Part shown: in pieces, positions 8,842-15,722 of the stretch
Layout: each line of letters begins with the position of its first letter
Numbering within the stretch: the stretch's first letter is position 1
NCBI GenBank assembly: GCA_019246375.1
Contig: JAFAQO010000136.1
Location: forward strand, 1 to 15,722
Origin: Mycobacterium sp.
GTDB taxonomy: Bacteria; Actinomycetota; Actinomycetes; Mycobacteriales; Mycobacteriaceae
Reading direction: 5' to 3'
Length of the DNA: 15,722 bases
Made by a program: the position numbers and the translations under genes
Notes under the pieces: model-generated
Seen by the model: the letters and a program-made list of their open reading frames with translations, nothing else
The model's database searches: none
Told to the model about the DNA's origin: nothing

Positions 8842-9429
8842 ATGATCACAAGAGACGTTGCTCAACTGGTCGTCGGGGTAGGCGGCACCTTGCGATCGAA
8901 CTCGTCGACCGAGCGAGCATTGCGGCACTGCCTGACATCGGTCGAGCGGCAAGGTGGACGCACTGAGCTGTATTGCGGTGATGACATCAATCTGCCGATG
9001 TACAACCCGCACGAGCCGGCCCGCACCCCGCGAGCCACTCAGCTGATCAGCGCGCTGCGGAGAGCCGACGCCGTCGTCGTCGGCTCTCCCGGCTACCACG
9101 GCGGTATTTCAGGGTTGGTGAAGAACGCGCTCGACTACATCGAAGACATGCGTGACGATTCCCGCGTCTACCTCGACAACAAGCCGTGGGGTTGCATCAG
9201 CTGCGCGTACGGATGGCAGGCGGCGGTGGGGACGCTGGACCAGCTGCGGGCCGTCGGGCATGCGCTGCGCGCCTGGCCCACTCCGCTCGGCGTCGCGATC
9301 AACTCGGCGGACGAAGTCTTCGACGATGCCGGCGAACTGCTCGACTCCGGCGTGCGGAACCAGCTCGATCTGCTGGCCTCACAGGTGCTGGCCTTCGTCC
9401 GGTCGGCCGGGGCAGCAGTCCCACACTAA
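8842..9429 (+). CDS. NAD(P)H-dependent FMN reductase
   Basis: A 195-residue flavodoxin-fold reductase. LVVGVGGTLRSNSSTERAL (9-27) is the FMN phosphate-binding loop, and GSPGYHGGISGLVKNALDYIE (81-101) is the signature of the NADPH-dependent FMN reductase family (SsuE/chromate reductase group). It transfers electrons from NAD(P)H to free FMN. Encoded three genes after an LLM-class oxidoreductase in the same operon, it is the natural FMNH2 supplier for that enzyme. The ATG at 8842 is seven bases after the cyclase stop, with AGG at 8833-8835 as a weak ribosome binding site. An in-frame TTG at 8821 would add seven residues inside the cyclase gene and is less likely. It could instead serve a general quinone or flavin reduction role. 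Confidence 0.87.
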   Translation: MITRDVAQLVVGVGGTLRSNSSTERALRHCLTSVERQGGRTELYCGDDINLPMYNPHEPARTPRATQLISALRRADAVVVGSPGYHGGISGLVKNALDYIEDMRDDSRVYLDNKPWGCISCAYGWQAAVGTLDQLRAVGHALRAWPTPLGVAINSADEVFDDAGELLDSGVRNQLDLLASQVLAFVRSAGAAVPH

Positions 9430-9433
9430 GGAG
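9428..9433 (+). promoter_or_regulatory. Ribosome binding site fixing the TTG start of the second hydrolase
   Basis: AAGGAG begins inside the stop codon of the FMN reductase gene and lies seven bases before TTG 9441. The frame extends far upstream to 9186 with no stop, so this Shine-Dalgarno, together with alpha/beta-hydrolase homology beginning only after it, sets the start. Confidence 0.75.
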
Positions 9434-9440
9434 TTCTCCG

Positions 9441-10256
9441 TTGGAGATTCAGCACAGAACCACTGTGGTTGACGGGCTCGTCACCAGTTATCTCGAAGCT
9501 GGAGACGGAGAACCAGTGGTGCTGTTGCACGGCGGGGAATTTGGCGCCAGCGCTGAAATCGGCTGGGAGCACAACGTTGGCGCGCTGGCCGCTCATCACC
9601 GGGTGCTCGCGCCCGACATGCTGGGGTTCGGACAGTCGGCGAAAGTCATCGACTTCAACGATGGCCGTGGCATGCGGATCCGGCATGTGGCACGCTTCTG
9701 CGCCGAACTGGGGATCGATTCGGCGCATTTCGTCGGCAACTCGATGGGCGCCATCATGCTGCTCACCGATGCCACATCGGATTTCCCGATCTTGCCGGTG
9801 CGCAGCATCGTGACAATCTGTGGTGGTGGCGAAATCCAGCGCAACCAGCACATGGAAGCGCTCTACGAATATGACGCGACAGTCGCGGGCATGCGCCGCA
9901 TTGTCGAGGCGCTATTCCACGACCCGGCCTACCCGGAAGACGACAACTATGTGCGGCGCCGTTACGAATCCAGCACTGCCCCCGGAGCATGGGAGGCGAT
10001 TGCGGCGGCCCGGTTTCGTCGCCCCGGTGCAGCGCCAACATCGCCCGCGTCGAGCAAACGTGCCTACGAACGCATCTCCGTCCCGACGTTCGTGATTGAA
10101 GGCGCCTGCGACAAGCTGCTTCCGTCCGGTTGGGCGAAGCAGATCGCCGACCAGATCCTCGATGGCCGTTGGGCTGTTGTCGACTCAGCCGGACACTGCC
10201 CCCAGATCGAGCAAGCGTCGACCGTCAATCAGCTGCTGCTGGAATTCCTCAGCTGA
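9441..10256 (+). CDS. Second alpha/beta hydrolase, C-C hydrolase type
   Basis: A 271-residue alpha/beta hydrolase when started at TTG 9441; the frame is open from 9186, but that extra segment is the FMN reductase gene read in another frame. Visible are [20 protein letters not shown] (26-45), similar to the HGxGPG-type oxyanion loop of meta-cleavage hydrolases, the nucleophile elbow VGNSMGA with Ser101, Asp224 in EGACDKLLP and His252 in [10 protein letters not shown]. The triad is complete. The cap domain (about 130-205) is short and differs strongly from that of the first hydrolase at 544-1407, so the two probably act on different intermediates. Candidates are the meta-cleavage product or an ester/lactone formed by the LLM monooxygenase. 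It is the last gene of the operon; 104 bases with phosphate-type regulatory repeats follow before pstS2. Confidence 0.88.
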   Translation: MEIQHRTTVVDGLVTSYLEAGDGEPVVLLHGGEFGASAEIGWEHNVGALAAHHRVLAPDMLGFGQSAKVIDFNDGRGMRIRHVARFCAELGIDSAHFVGNSMGAIMLLTDATSDFPILPVRSIVTICGGGEIQRNQHMEALYEYDATVAGMRRIVEALFHDPAYPEDDNYVRRRYESSTAPGAWEAIAAARFRRPGAAPTSPASSKRAYERISVPTFVIEGACDKLLPSGWAKQIADQILDGRWAVVDSAGHCPQIEQASTVNQLLLEFLS

Positions 10257-10272
10257 CAGGTGTTAATCGCTT

Positions 10273-10324
10273 GCGGTTCACCGCGCGTTCGTTTTTCGAA
10301 CTGATTATGTGTTCACGGTATGCT
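10273..10324 (+). promoter_or_regulatory. Candidate Pho-box repeats and promoter of pstS2
   Basis: The 104-base gap 10257-10360 contains GTTCACC at 10276-10282, GTTCGTT exactly 11 bases later at 10287-10293, and GTTCACG at 10311-10317. GTTCACC repeats with an 11-base period are the Pho box of Streptomyces PhoP, and mycobacterial SenX3-RegX3 recognises related GTTCA-type sites before pst genes. A -10-like TATGCT follows at 10319-10324, about 26 bases before the ribosome binding site; no clear -35 is seen, as expected for an activator-dependent promoter. GTTCG (10287-10291) also pairs with CGAAC (10297-10301) around five Ts. Phosphate-starvation control of pstS2 and possibly pknD is inferred. 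Confidence 0.55.
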
Positions 10325-10349
10325 CATACGTTCGATATCTTGGCTCTTC

Positions 10350-10356
10350 GGAGGAG
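10350..10356 (+). promoter_or_regulatory. Ribosome binding site fixing the GTG start of pstS2
   Basis: GGAGGAG lies four bases before GTG 10361. The frame stays open upstream to 10130, but only this start yields a lipoprotein signal peptide at the N-terminus. Confidence 0.8.
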
Positions 10357-10360
10357 TTCT

Positions 10361-11479
10361 GTGAAGTTCCACCGATCTGGCGCTGTATTGAGCCTGCTCG
10401 CCGCCAGCGCACTGGTCATATCGGCATGCGGCGGCAATACGAACAACTCGTCAACATCGACCGGGTCCAGCGACTCTTCGGCGCAAGTGGACTGCGGCGG
10501 CAAGAAGAAACTCGAGTCCAGCGGCTCCACTGCGCAAGACCACGCGATAGAACAATTCGTCTACGCCTATATCCGCGCGTGCCCGGGCTACACGCTGAAC
10601 TACAACGCAAACGGCTCCGGAGCGGGTGTGCAGCAGTTCGTTAATAACCAAACCGATCTGGGTGGTTCCGATTCGGCGCTGGATCCAGCCAAGGGTGAGC
10701 CCGACAGCGCGGCGCAGCGGTGCGGTTCCCCCGCGTGGGACTTGCCGGCGGTCTTCGGCCCGATTGCGGTCACCTACCACATCAACGGTGTGAGCACGTT
10801 GCATCTCGACGGACCCACGACGGCAAAAATCTTCAACGGCGCCATCACCACATGGAACAATCCGGCGATCAAGGCGCTCAACGCCGACACCAACCTGCCC
10901 TCGACTCCCATCCATGTCATCTTCCGCAGCGACGCGTCCGGGACTACCGACAATTTTCAGAGATACCTCGATGCCGCTTCCAACGGTGCCTGGGGCAAGG
11001 GCGCCGGCAAGACGTTCAATGGCGGTGTCGGCGACGGCGAGACCGGCAACGACGGCACATCGACGGCCTTACGAACAACCGATGGGGCGATCACCTACAA
11101 CGAGTGGTCGTTCGCGGTGGGCCGTCAGTTGAACATGGCGCAGATCATCACGCCTGCGGGTCGGGATGCCGTGGCGATCACGTCCGATTCAGTGAGCAAG
11201 ACGATTGCGGGGGCCAAATTCAAAGGGGAGGGCAACGACTTGGTAGTGGACACGTCGTCGTTCTACCTGCCGACACAGGCCGGCGCCTATCCGATTGTGA
11301 TGGTGACCTACGAAATCGTTTGCTCGAAATATCCGGATTCTGCGACCGGCACTGCTGTGAAAGCGTTTATGCAAGCCACAATTGGGCCTGGCCAAGACGG
11401 TTTGGACGAGTACGGATATATTCCCCTGCCTGACTCGTTCAAATCGAAACTGGCTTCGGCGGTAAGTGCAATCTCTTGA
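10361..11479 (+). CDS. pstS2: Phosphate-binding lipoprotein PstS2, ABC transporter substrate-binding subunit
   Basis: A 372-residue lipoprotein, close to M. tuberculosis PstS2 (Rv0932c, 370). Residues 1-22 are a signal peptide with basic start MKFHR, a hydrophobic core and lipobox ISAC, giving lipidated Cys23, followed by a Ser/Thr/Asn-rich linker to about 43. The phosphate site is visible as ESSGSTAQ (52-59), GGSDSAL (101-107) and [12 protein letters not shown] (188-199), the usual serine/aspartate/arginine ligands of PstS proteins. It captures inorganic phosphate at the outer face of the membrane for the PstC/PstA channel. It is named PstS2 because pknD follows 22 bases later in the same direction, as in M. 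tuberculosis. A close paralogue, pstS3, ends the window on the other strand. The preceding Pho-box-like repeats suggest induction by phosphate limitation. Confidence 0.93.
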   Translation: MKFHRSGAVLSLLAASALVISACGGNTNNSSTSTGSSDSSAQVDCGGKKKLESSGSTAQDHAIEQFVYAYIRACPGYTLNYNANGSGAGVQQFVNNQTDLGGSDSALDPAKGEPDSAAQRCGSPAWDLPAVFGPIAVTYHINGVSTLHLDGPTTAKIFNGAITTWNNPAIKALNADTNLPSTPIHVIFRSDASGTTDNFQRYLDAASNGAWGKGAGKTFNGGVGDGETGNDGTSTALRTTDGAITYNEWSFAVGRQLNMAQIITPAGRDAVAITSDSVSKTIAGAKFKGEGNDLVVDTSSFYLPTQAGAYPIVMVTYEIVCSKYPDSATGTAVKAFMQATIGPGQDGLDEYGYIPLPDSFKSKLASAVSAIS

Positions 11480-11486
11480 TGAGCCG

Positions 11487-11493
11487 AAGGAGG
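11487..11493 (+). promoter_or_regulatory. Ribosome binding site of pknD
   Basis: AAGGAGG, a near-perfect Shine-Dalgarno, lies eight bases before ATG 11502. It chooses that start over GTG 11466, which lies inside the end of pstS2 and lacks a comparable site. Confidence 0.8.
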
Positions 11494-11501
11494 CGTCGAT
11501 A

Positions 11502-13478
11502 ATGAGCGACGGCGAGCCGAGTTCTTGGGTATTGTCGCGGTTCGGGCCCTACCGGCTGAAGCGGCTGCTGGGCCGCGGCGGGATGGGTGAGGTCTATGAG
11601 GCCCACGACACCCGCAAGGGCCGGGTGGTGGCATTGAAGCTGATCTCCCGGCAATTCTCCAACGACCCGGTATTTCGGGCCCGGATCCAGCGCGAGGCCG
11701 ACGCTGCGGGTCGACTGACGGAGCCACATGTTGTGCCGATCCATGACTATGGCGAAATCGACGGGACGTTTTTCCTCGAAATGCGCCTGATCGAGGGCGC
11801 TTCTTTGCGCAGTATGCTGAGGCACTACGGTCCGATGAGTCCGGCGCGGGCGGTGGCCATCGTGAGCCAGGTCGCCTCCGCGCTCGACGCCGCGCATGCC
11901 GCCGGCGTGACACACCGCGATGTCAAACCGGAAAATATCCTGATCACCGGTGACGACTTTGCATATCTGGTGGATTTCGGTATTGCCCGCGCCGCCGCTG
12001 ATTCCGGGCTGACCCAGACCGGCCTCGCGATGGGAACCTACAACTACATGGCCCCGGAGCGCTTTGGCGCGGATGAGGTCACCTACCGGGCCGATATCTA
12101 TTCGCTGACGTGTGTGTTGGGCGAGTGTTTGACCGGGTCGCCTCCGTATCGGTGCGACAGCGTGGAGCGGTTGATCACCGCGCATCTGATGCAGCCTGCC
12201 CCGCGGCCCAGCCAGCTGCGGCCCGGGATAGTTCCGGTGGCATTCGATCAGGTGATCGCCAAGGGCATGGCCAAAAACCCCACGGAGCGCTACCGCAGCG
12301 CCGGTGAACTGGCCAGGGCCGCCAACCAGGCGCTGACCGCACCCGAGCACCAGGCGGCCGCCATTCGGCGGCAAGGCGAGGGTGCGGCGCTGCTGACGAG
12401 TGCCGTTGATAGCGGGCTGGCCGGAGCGCGGCACCAGTACACGCCTTCGGGCGCCGGCACCGGGCCCTGGACCCAGCCGGCGCGGACGCCGCCGCGCGAC
12501 ACCGGCGACGCGAGGTGGCGCGGTCAACCTAGTGGACCGTCGTCCGCCGGGCCAGCGGGCACGCCGGACTTGGGCAAACCACCCGAACCCTCCCGCGATC
12601 GCAAGGTGCGAATCCTCATCGGCGCTACCGCACTCCTCGTCGTCGCCGCCGTCGTTATCGGCTATCTACTGATACGCCAGTCGCACCGCTCGGGCGGCTC
12701 CTGGGAGACGGCGTCGGGGCAAACTGTGCTGCCGTTCACCGGCCTCAACTTCCGCCTCTCTCCGGGCGGGTTGACGCTGGACTCCGATGGCAGCGTCTAC
12801 ATCACCAACGAGGGCATGTACGGGCGTGTGGTGAAGTTGGCTGCCGGGTCGAGCACTCCGACGGTGCTGCCGTTCAGCGGCCTGTACGAGCCCCAGGGGG
12901 TGGCTGTCGACTCCAACCAAACCGTGTACGTCACCGATTTCAACAACAGGGTGGTGAAGTTGACGGCGGGTTCGAACGACCAATCTGAGCTGCCGCTCAC
13001 CGGGCTCAGTTTCCCCGAGGGTGTGGCGGTGGACAGCGCCGGCAACGTCTATGTCGCCGATCGGGGCAACAACAGGGTGGTGGAATTGGCGGCCGAGTCG
13101 AACACCCAGACCGAACTGCCATTCAGCGACCTCAATCACCCGAATGGCGTCGCGCTAGACACCAGCGGCAACGTTTACGTCACCGACTCCGATAACAACA
13201 GAGTGCTGAAACTGGCAAGGGGGTCGAACCAACAGGCCGTACTACCGTTCACCGGTCTCGCCTTGCCTTGGGGTGTCACGGTGGACTCCACCGGTGCCGT
13301 CTACGTCACCGAGTACCAGGACCAAAAGGTAGTGAAGCTGGCGGCCGGGTCAACCACCCCGACCGAGCTGTCGTTTACCGGCCTCAACACTCCGTTAGAG
13401 CTGGATGTCGACAAGTCCGGCAACGTGTACGTGGCCGACCGTGGCAATAACAGGGTGGTCCGGCTGGCGGCGAGCTGA
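11502..13478 (+). CDS. pknD: Transmembrane serine/threonine protein kinase PknD with NHL beta-propeller sensor
   Basis: A 658-residue receptor-like kinase (M. tuberculosis PknD, Rv0931c, about 664). The cytoplasmic kinase domain spans roughly 16-275: glycine loop LGRGGMGEVY (23-32), catalytic Lys46 in VALKLI, HRDVKPEN (138-145), DFG (158-160), activation loop with Thr171 and Thr173 in LTQTG, and GTYNYMAPERF (178-188). A Pro/Gly/Ser-rich juxtamembrane linker (about 310-366) precedes one membrane helix (371-391, ILIGATALLVVAAVVIGYLL). The outside part (406-658) is six NHL repeats forming a propeller. PknD autophosphorylates and phosphorylates regulatory and transport proteins; in M. tuberculosis the gene shares the pstS2 operon, suggesting phosphate or osmotic input, though the ligand is not known. 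It lies 22 bases after pstS2 and converges on pstA1 with 23 bases between. All kinase catalytic residues are intact. Confidence 0.96.
   Translation: MSDGEPSSWVLSRFGPYRLKRLLGRGGMGEVYEAHDTRKGRVVALKLISRQFSNDPVFRARIQREADAAGRLTEPHVVPIHDYGEIDGTFFLEMRLIEGASLRSMLRHYGPMSPARAVAIVSQVASALDAAHAAGVTHRDVKPENILITGDDFAYLVDFGIARAAADSGLTQTGLAMGTYNYMAPERFGADEVTYRADIYSLTCVLGECLTGSPPYRCDSVERLITAHLMQPAPRPSQLRPGIVPVAFDQVIAKGMAKNPTERYRSAGELARAANQALTAPEHQAAAIRRQGEGAALLTSAVDSGLAGARHQYTPSGAGTGPWTQPARTPPRDTGDARWRGQPSGPSSAGPAGTPDLGKPPEPSRDRKVRILIGATALLVVAAVVIGYLLIRQSHRSGGSWETASGQTVLPFTGLNFRLSPGGLTLDSDGSVYITNEGMYGRVVKLAAGSSTPTVLPFSGLYEPQGVAVDSNQTVYVTDFNNRVVKLTAGSNDQSELPLTGLSFPEGVAVDSAGNVYVADRGNNRVVELAAESNTQTELPFSDLNHPNGVALDTSGNVYVTDSDNNRVLKLARGSNQQAVLPFTGLALPWGVTVDSTGAVYVTEYQDQKVVKLAAGSTTPTELSFTGLNTPLELDVDKSGNVYVADRGNNRVVRLAAS
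12717..13475 (+). repeat. pknD: Six tandem NHL repeats (PknD extracellular propeller)
   Basis: Six units of about 41-45 codons each encode the pattern LPFTGL..P.GVAVDS.GNVYVAD..NNRVVKLAAGS. Units 2-4 and 6 keep the NNR/NRVVKL core. Unit 1 has extra residues between the first strand and the DS turn, and unit 5 replaces NNR with QDQK. The array ends three residues from the stop region, so no C-terminal extension follows the propeller. Confidence 0.9.
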
Positions 13479-13496
13479 CAGCACCGGCGCATTCGT

Positions 13497-13512
13497 GACG
13501 GCTATTGCCGTC
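13497..13512. terminator. Candidate bidirectional hairpin between pknD and pstA1
   Basis: GACGGC (13497-13502) pairs perfectly with GCCGTC (13507-13512) around the loop TATT. It sits at the meeting point of two convergent operons and includes the pstA1 stop codon. There is no U-tract on either strand, but U-less hairpins are commonly proposed as terminators in mycobacteria. The stem is only six base pairs, so confidence is limited. Confidence 0.4.
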
Positions 13513-14407
13513 GGATTACCAAGATTCGGGTCGCCACCGCGGCCAACAGGTTGGTGACGGCCACCACGATGATCAAGGTCAGCGCGGCACCCCAAACCCG
13601 TAGGGCACCGGCATGTTCGGGATTGGTGAGTTCGGTGTAGATCAACAGTGGCAGGGAGGCCATATTGCCGTTGAAGATGTCGAAGTTGATGGAGCGGCTG
13701 TACCCGACCAGCACCAGCACCGGCGCGGTCTCGCCAATGATGCGCGCGATCGACAAAAGCACCCCCGAGATGATCCCTGGCAGCGCGACGGGCGCGACGA
13801 CTCGCACGATGGTTTTCCATTTGGGAATGCCCAACGCATAGCTCGCTTCTCGCAACTCGTCGGGTACTAGCTTGAGCATCTCCTCAGTGGACCGCACCAC
13901 CACCGGCAGCATCAGCAAGACCAGTGCCAGCGACACGGCGAAGGCGCTCTGCTCGAACCTCAGGGTGGCGATCCACAGGCTGAAGATGAACAGCGCCGCC
14001 ACGATCGAGGGCACCCCGGCGAGCACATCGACCATGAAGGTGGTCGCCCGCGCCAGCCGATCCGAGCCGTATTCGGCCAGGTACACAGCGGCCATCAAGC
14101 CCAGTGGCACGGCCAGGATGGCGGCCACTCCGGCCTGCGCCAGCGTCCCGTACAGCGCGTGATACACCCCGCCGGCGAACTGCTCGGGCAGCACACCTCG
14201 CAGTGAGTGGGTCCACCAGCCCGACCGCGTGACGGCGTACCAGCCTCTTGCGACGACTACCCCCAGTACCCAGACCAGCGGTACCACCGCGATAGCGAAC
14301 GACCCGAGAAAAAACAATGTCGCGAGGTTGTTTTTGATTTGCCGCCTGATACTGATCGAGCGAAATGCCGTTGCTTTGAGCGGCTGGCTGAGCGTGCCGA
14401 CACTCAT
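13502..14407 (-). CDS. pstA1: Phosphate ABC transporter permease PstA1
   Basis: A 301-residue inner-membrane permease (M. tuberculosis PstA1, Rv0930, 308). Several hydrophobic helices are visible: about 29-52, 84-111, 128-148, 154-172, 208-236 and 272-293. The cytoplasmic EAA loop that contacts the ATPase is [21 protein letters not shown] (186-206), and [15 protein letters not shown] and [14 protein letters not shown] are PstA-type segments. With PstC it forms the phosphate channel driven by PstB and fed by PstS. ATG at 14407 overlaps the pstC2 stop (ATGA), and GGAAAGG seven bases upstream (14421-14415) is its ribosome binding site. The frame is open further upstream, but that part is pstC2 in another frame. 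It is transcribed toward pknD and probably shares the pstS3-pstC2 transcript. Confidence 0.94.
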   Translation of the reverse strand: MSVGTLSQPLKATAFRSISIRRQIKNNLATLFFLGSFAIAVVPLVWVLGVVVARGWYAVTRSGWWTHSLRGVLPEQFAGGVYHALYGTLAQAGVAAILAVPLGLMAAVYLAEYGSDRLARATTFMVDVLAGVPSIVAALFIFSLWIATLRFEQSAFAVSLALVLLMLPVVVRSTEEMLKLVPDELREASYALGIPKWKTIVRVVAPVALPGIISGVLLSIARIIGETAPVLVLVGYSRSINFDIFNGNMASLPLLIYTELTNPEHAGALRVWGAALTLIIVVAVTNLLAAVATRILVIRRQ

Positions 14408-15402
14408 ACGTTGACCTTTCCGCCGGCGATCGCCCGGGCAGCCGCATTGACGATGAACGTCAAGACGAACAACACAAATCCGGCGGAGATATAGGCGCCG
14501 GTCGGCAGTGGTTCGCTGAATTCCGATGCCGCCGAGGCGATTTTGGAGGCGAATGTGTACCCGCCGTCGAACAGCGACCAGTTCCCGGGCCGGGCTGCCG
14601 CGCGCAAAATGATCAGCACCGCCACGGTTTCTCCCAGGGCGCGGCCGAGGCCCAGCATGGACGCCGCGATGACACCACTCCGACCGAACGGCAGCACGGT
14701 CATCCGCACCACCTCCCACCTGGTCGCGCCGAGCGCCTGCGCTGCCTCAATCTGAATACTGGGGGTCTGTCGGAATACTTCTCGGGACACCGAGGAAATG
14801 ATCGGCAGGATCATCACCGCAAGCACGATGCCGGCGGTGAAGATGTTGCCGCCGCCGACCAGTGACACGTTGCCGCTCTTGAACAGAAACAACCATCCGA
14901 GGTGGCGGTTGAGAAAAACTTCGATCGGCTGCAACTTCGGGGCCAGCACGAAGATCCCCCACAAGCCGAAGACGATCGACGGCACCGCGGCCAGCAGATC
15001 AACCATCGCGCCGAACGGACGCGACAGCCGTGTCGGCGCATATCGGGTGAGGAACACCGCGATCCCGATTGAGACCGGCACGGCCACCACCAAGGCGAAT
15101 GCCGAACTCAGTACCGTAACCATGAGCAGGTCGCGAATACCGAAGACGAGGTGCCCGGCGTCGGTGGTATTGAATTCGGCACTGGTGAAGAAATTCGCGT
15201 GGTTTGCGAGCAGCGAGGGCACGGCCTGAATCAGCAGGAATATCGCGATCAGCACGATCGCGGCAATGATCGTCGAACCAGCAGCGGCCGCGATGGCCTT
15301 GAACAGGCGGTCCCCTCGCCGTGCCGTCCCCGCTTCGGTCGCCATTGGCGCAGGCGTTATCCCGTCTGGGATAAGTTGCCTCGTCAGCGGTTGTTGGGCC
15401 AT
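14404..15402 (-). CDS. pstC2: Phosphate ABC transporter permease PstC2
   Basis: A 332-residue inner-membrane permease (M. tuberculosis PstC2, Rv0929, 324). A hydrophilic N-terminus of about 35 residues precedes helices at about 37-60, 91-118, 134-156, 187-207, 242-268 and 300-325. The ATPase-contact EAA motif is [20 protein letters not shown] (219-238). [22 protein letters not shown] (130-151) and [17 protein letters not shown] (251-267) are typical PstC segments. It pairs with PstA1. The start is 12 bases after the pstS3 stop with only a weak AAGAT before it, which suggests coupling to pstS3 translation; ATG for Met20 is an in-frame alternative. The stop overlaps the pstA1 start by four bases. 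The N-terminus is somewhat longer than in the M. tuberculosis protein. Confidence 0.94.
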   Translation of the reverse strand: MAQQPLTRQLIPDGITPAPMATEAGTARRGDRLFKAIAAAAGSTIIAAIVLIAIFLLIQAVPSLLANHANFFTSAEFNTTDAGHLVFGIRDLLMVTVLSSAFALVVAVPVSIGIAVFLTRYAPTRLSRPFGAMVDLLAAVPSIVFGLWGIFVLAPKLQPIEVFLNRHLGWLFLFKSGNVSLVGGGNIFTAGIVLAVMILPIISSVSREVFRQTPSIQIEAAQALGATRWEVVRMTVLPFGRSGVIAASMLGLGRALGETVAVLIILRAAARPGNWSLFDGGYTFASKIASAASEFSEPLPTGAYISAGFVLFVLTFIVNAAARAIAGGKVNV

Positions 15403-15414
15403 GACGATCTTAGA

Positions 15415-15722
15415 TCAGCTGAGGGCGTTGATCGCGGTTGTCAGTCTCGACTTGAATGCGGCGGGAATTGGGATATATCCGTTATCCGCCAAGCCATTTT
15501 GACCGGGGCCGATGGTGGTCTGCAAGAATGCTTTCACGGCCTTACCGACCGCAGGGTCTTGATACTTCGAACAGACGATTTGATAAGTCGCCAGGACGAT
15601 CGGGTAGGCGCCGGGCTCCTTCGGCTTGTAGAACGATATCGTGTCGAGCACAAGGTCATTGCCCTGCCCCTTTATCGTTGCACCGGCAATCGTCTTGCCG
15701 ACCGAGTCCGGGCTGATCGCCA
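15415..15722 (-). CDS. pstS3: Phosphate-binding protein PstS3 (partial, C-terminal end)
   Basis: The leftward frame is open from the window edge to a TGA at 15417-15415, giving the last 101 or so residues of a PstS protein. The start of the visible part, [20 protein letters not shown], aligns with residues [20 protein letters not shown] of the pstS2 product, and the tail [19 protein letters not shown] ... [17 protein letters not shown] matches the end of PstS2 almost position by position. It is the periplasm-facing phosphate binder for the PstC2/PstA1 channel encoded downstream. The name follows gene order (pstS3-pstC2-pstA1 in M. tuberculosis). Signal peptide, promoter and phosphate ligands lie outside the window. 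Confidence 0.92.
   Translation of the reverse strand, partial: AISPDSVGKTIAGATIKGQGNDLVLDTISFYKPKEPGAYPIVLATYQIVCSKYQDPAVGKAVKAFLQTTIGPGQNGLADNGYIPIPAAFKSRLTTAINALS

Noticed and set aside
9186..9440. Upstream extension of the second hydrolase to 9186
   Set aside because: This part is the FMN reductase coding region read in another frame; hydrolase-like sequence starts only after the AAGGAG/TTG at 9428-9443.
10273..10284. GCGGT-TC-ACCGC hairpin as terminator of the catabolic operon
   Set aside because: The stem is five base pairs with a two-base loop and no T-run directly after it; the sequence is better explained as the first GTTCACC Pho-box unit.
10130..10360. Upstream extension of pstS2 to 10130
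   Set aside because: It overlaps the hydrolase end, would bury the lipoprotein signal peptide, and the GGAGGAG site marks GTG 10361.
12717..13475. Tandem repeat as a possible CRISPR or non-coding satellite
   Set aside because: The period of about 125 bases preserves the reading frame and encodes NHL propeller blades; similarity is at protein level with no constant repeat/unique spacer pattern.
15406..15416. GATCT-T-AGATC inverted repeat between pstS3 and pstC2
   Set aside because: A five-base-pair palindrome with a one-base centre in a 12-base gap inside a coupled operon; too short to form a terminator and likely chance.

Overview
The window is high-GC actinobacterial DNA, almost certainly from a Mycobacterium. 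The right third carries pstS2-pknD facing pstS3-pstC2-pstA1, which is the gene set and relative orientation of the M. tuberculosis Rv0928-Rv0932c locus, and the proteins match that family in length and motifs. GTG and TTG starts are common and genes are tightly coupled. I see no tRNA, rRNA, insertion sequence, CRISPR array or integrase.

Left part (1-10256): a catabolic island. A leftward IclR-family regulator (truncated at base 1) is divergent from a nine-gene rightward operon. A 131-base control region between them holds overlapping inverted repeats. The operon encodes, in order: a meta-cleavage-product-type alpha/beta hydrolase, an MhpA-like FAD aromatic hydroxylase, an MhpB-like extradiol dioxygenase, a KstD-like FAD dehydrogenase, a luciferase-like (LLM) flavin oxidoreductase, a 3alpha-HSD-like SDR, a cyclase-family hydrolase, an NAD(P)H:FMN reductase and a second C-C-type alpha/beta hydrolase. 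Neighbours overlap or sit within about 20 bases of each other. Hydroxylase, dioxygenase and hydrolase form the upper meta-cleavage route for a hydroxyphenylpropionate-like acid. The KstD-like enzyme, SDR, LLM/FMN reductase pair and cyclase are not part of the classical mhp/hpp route and suggest that a ring is oxidised, possibly aromatised, before cleavage. The lower pathway (hydratase, aldolase, aldehyde dehydrogenase) and a transporter are not in the window.

Right part (10257-15722): phosphate uptake and sensing. A 104-base gap carries GTTCAC-type Pho-box repeats and a -10-like hexamer before the lipoprotein gene pstS2, which is followed by pknD (Ser/Thr kinase with an extracellular six-bladed NHL propeller). 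Converging on them from the right are pstA1, pstC2 and the 3' end of pstS3. In M. tuberculosis the neighbour upstream of pstS2 is the ATPase gene pstB; here the catabolic operon occupies that place, so no Pst ATPase is visible.

The most interesting part is the catabolic operon: its combination of ring-dehydrogenating, flavin-dependent and ring-cleaving enzymes points to an uncharacterised alicyclic or hydroaromatic substrate. That assignment is inference from families and order, not proof.
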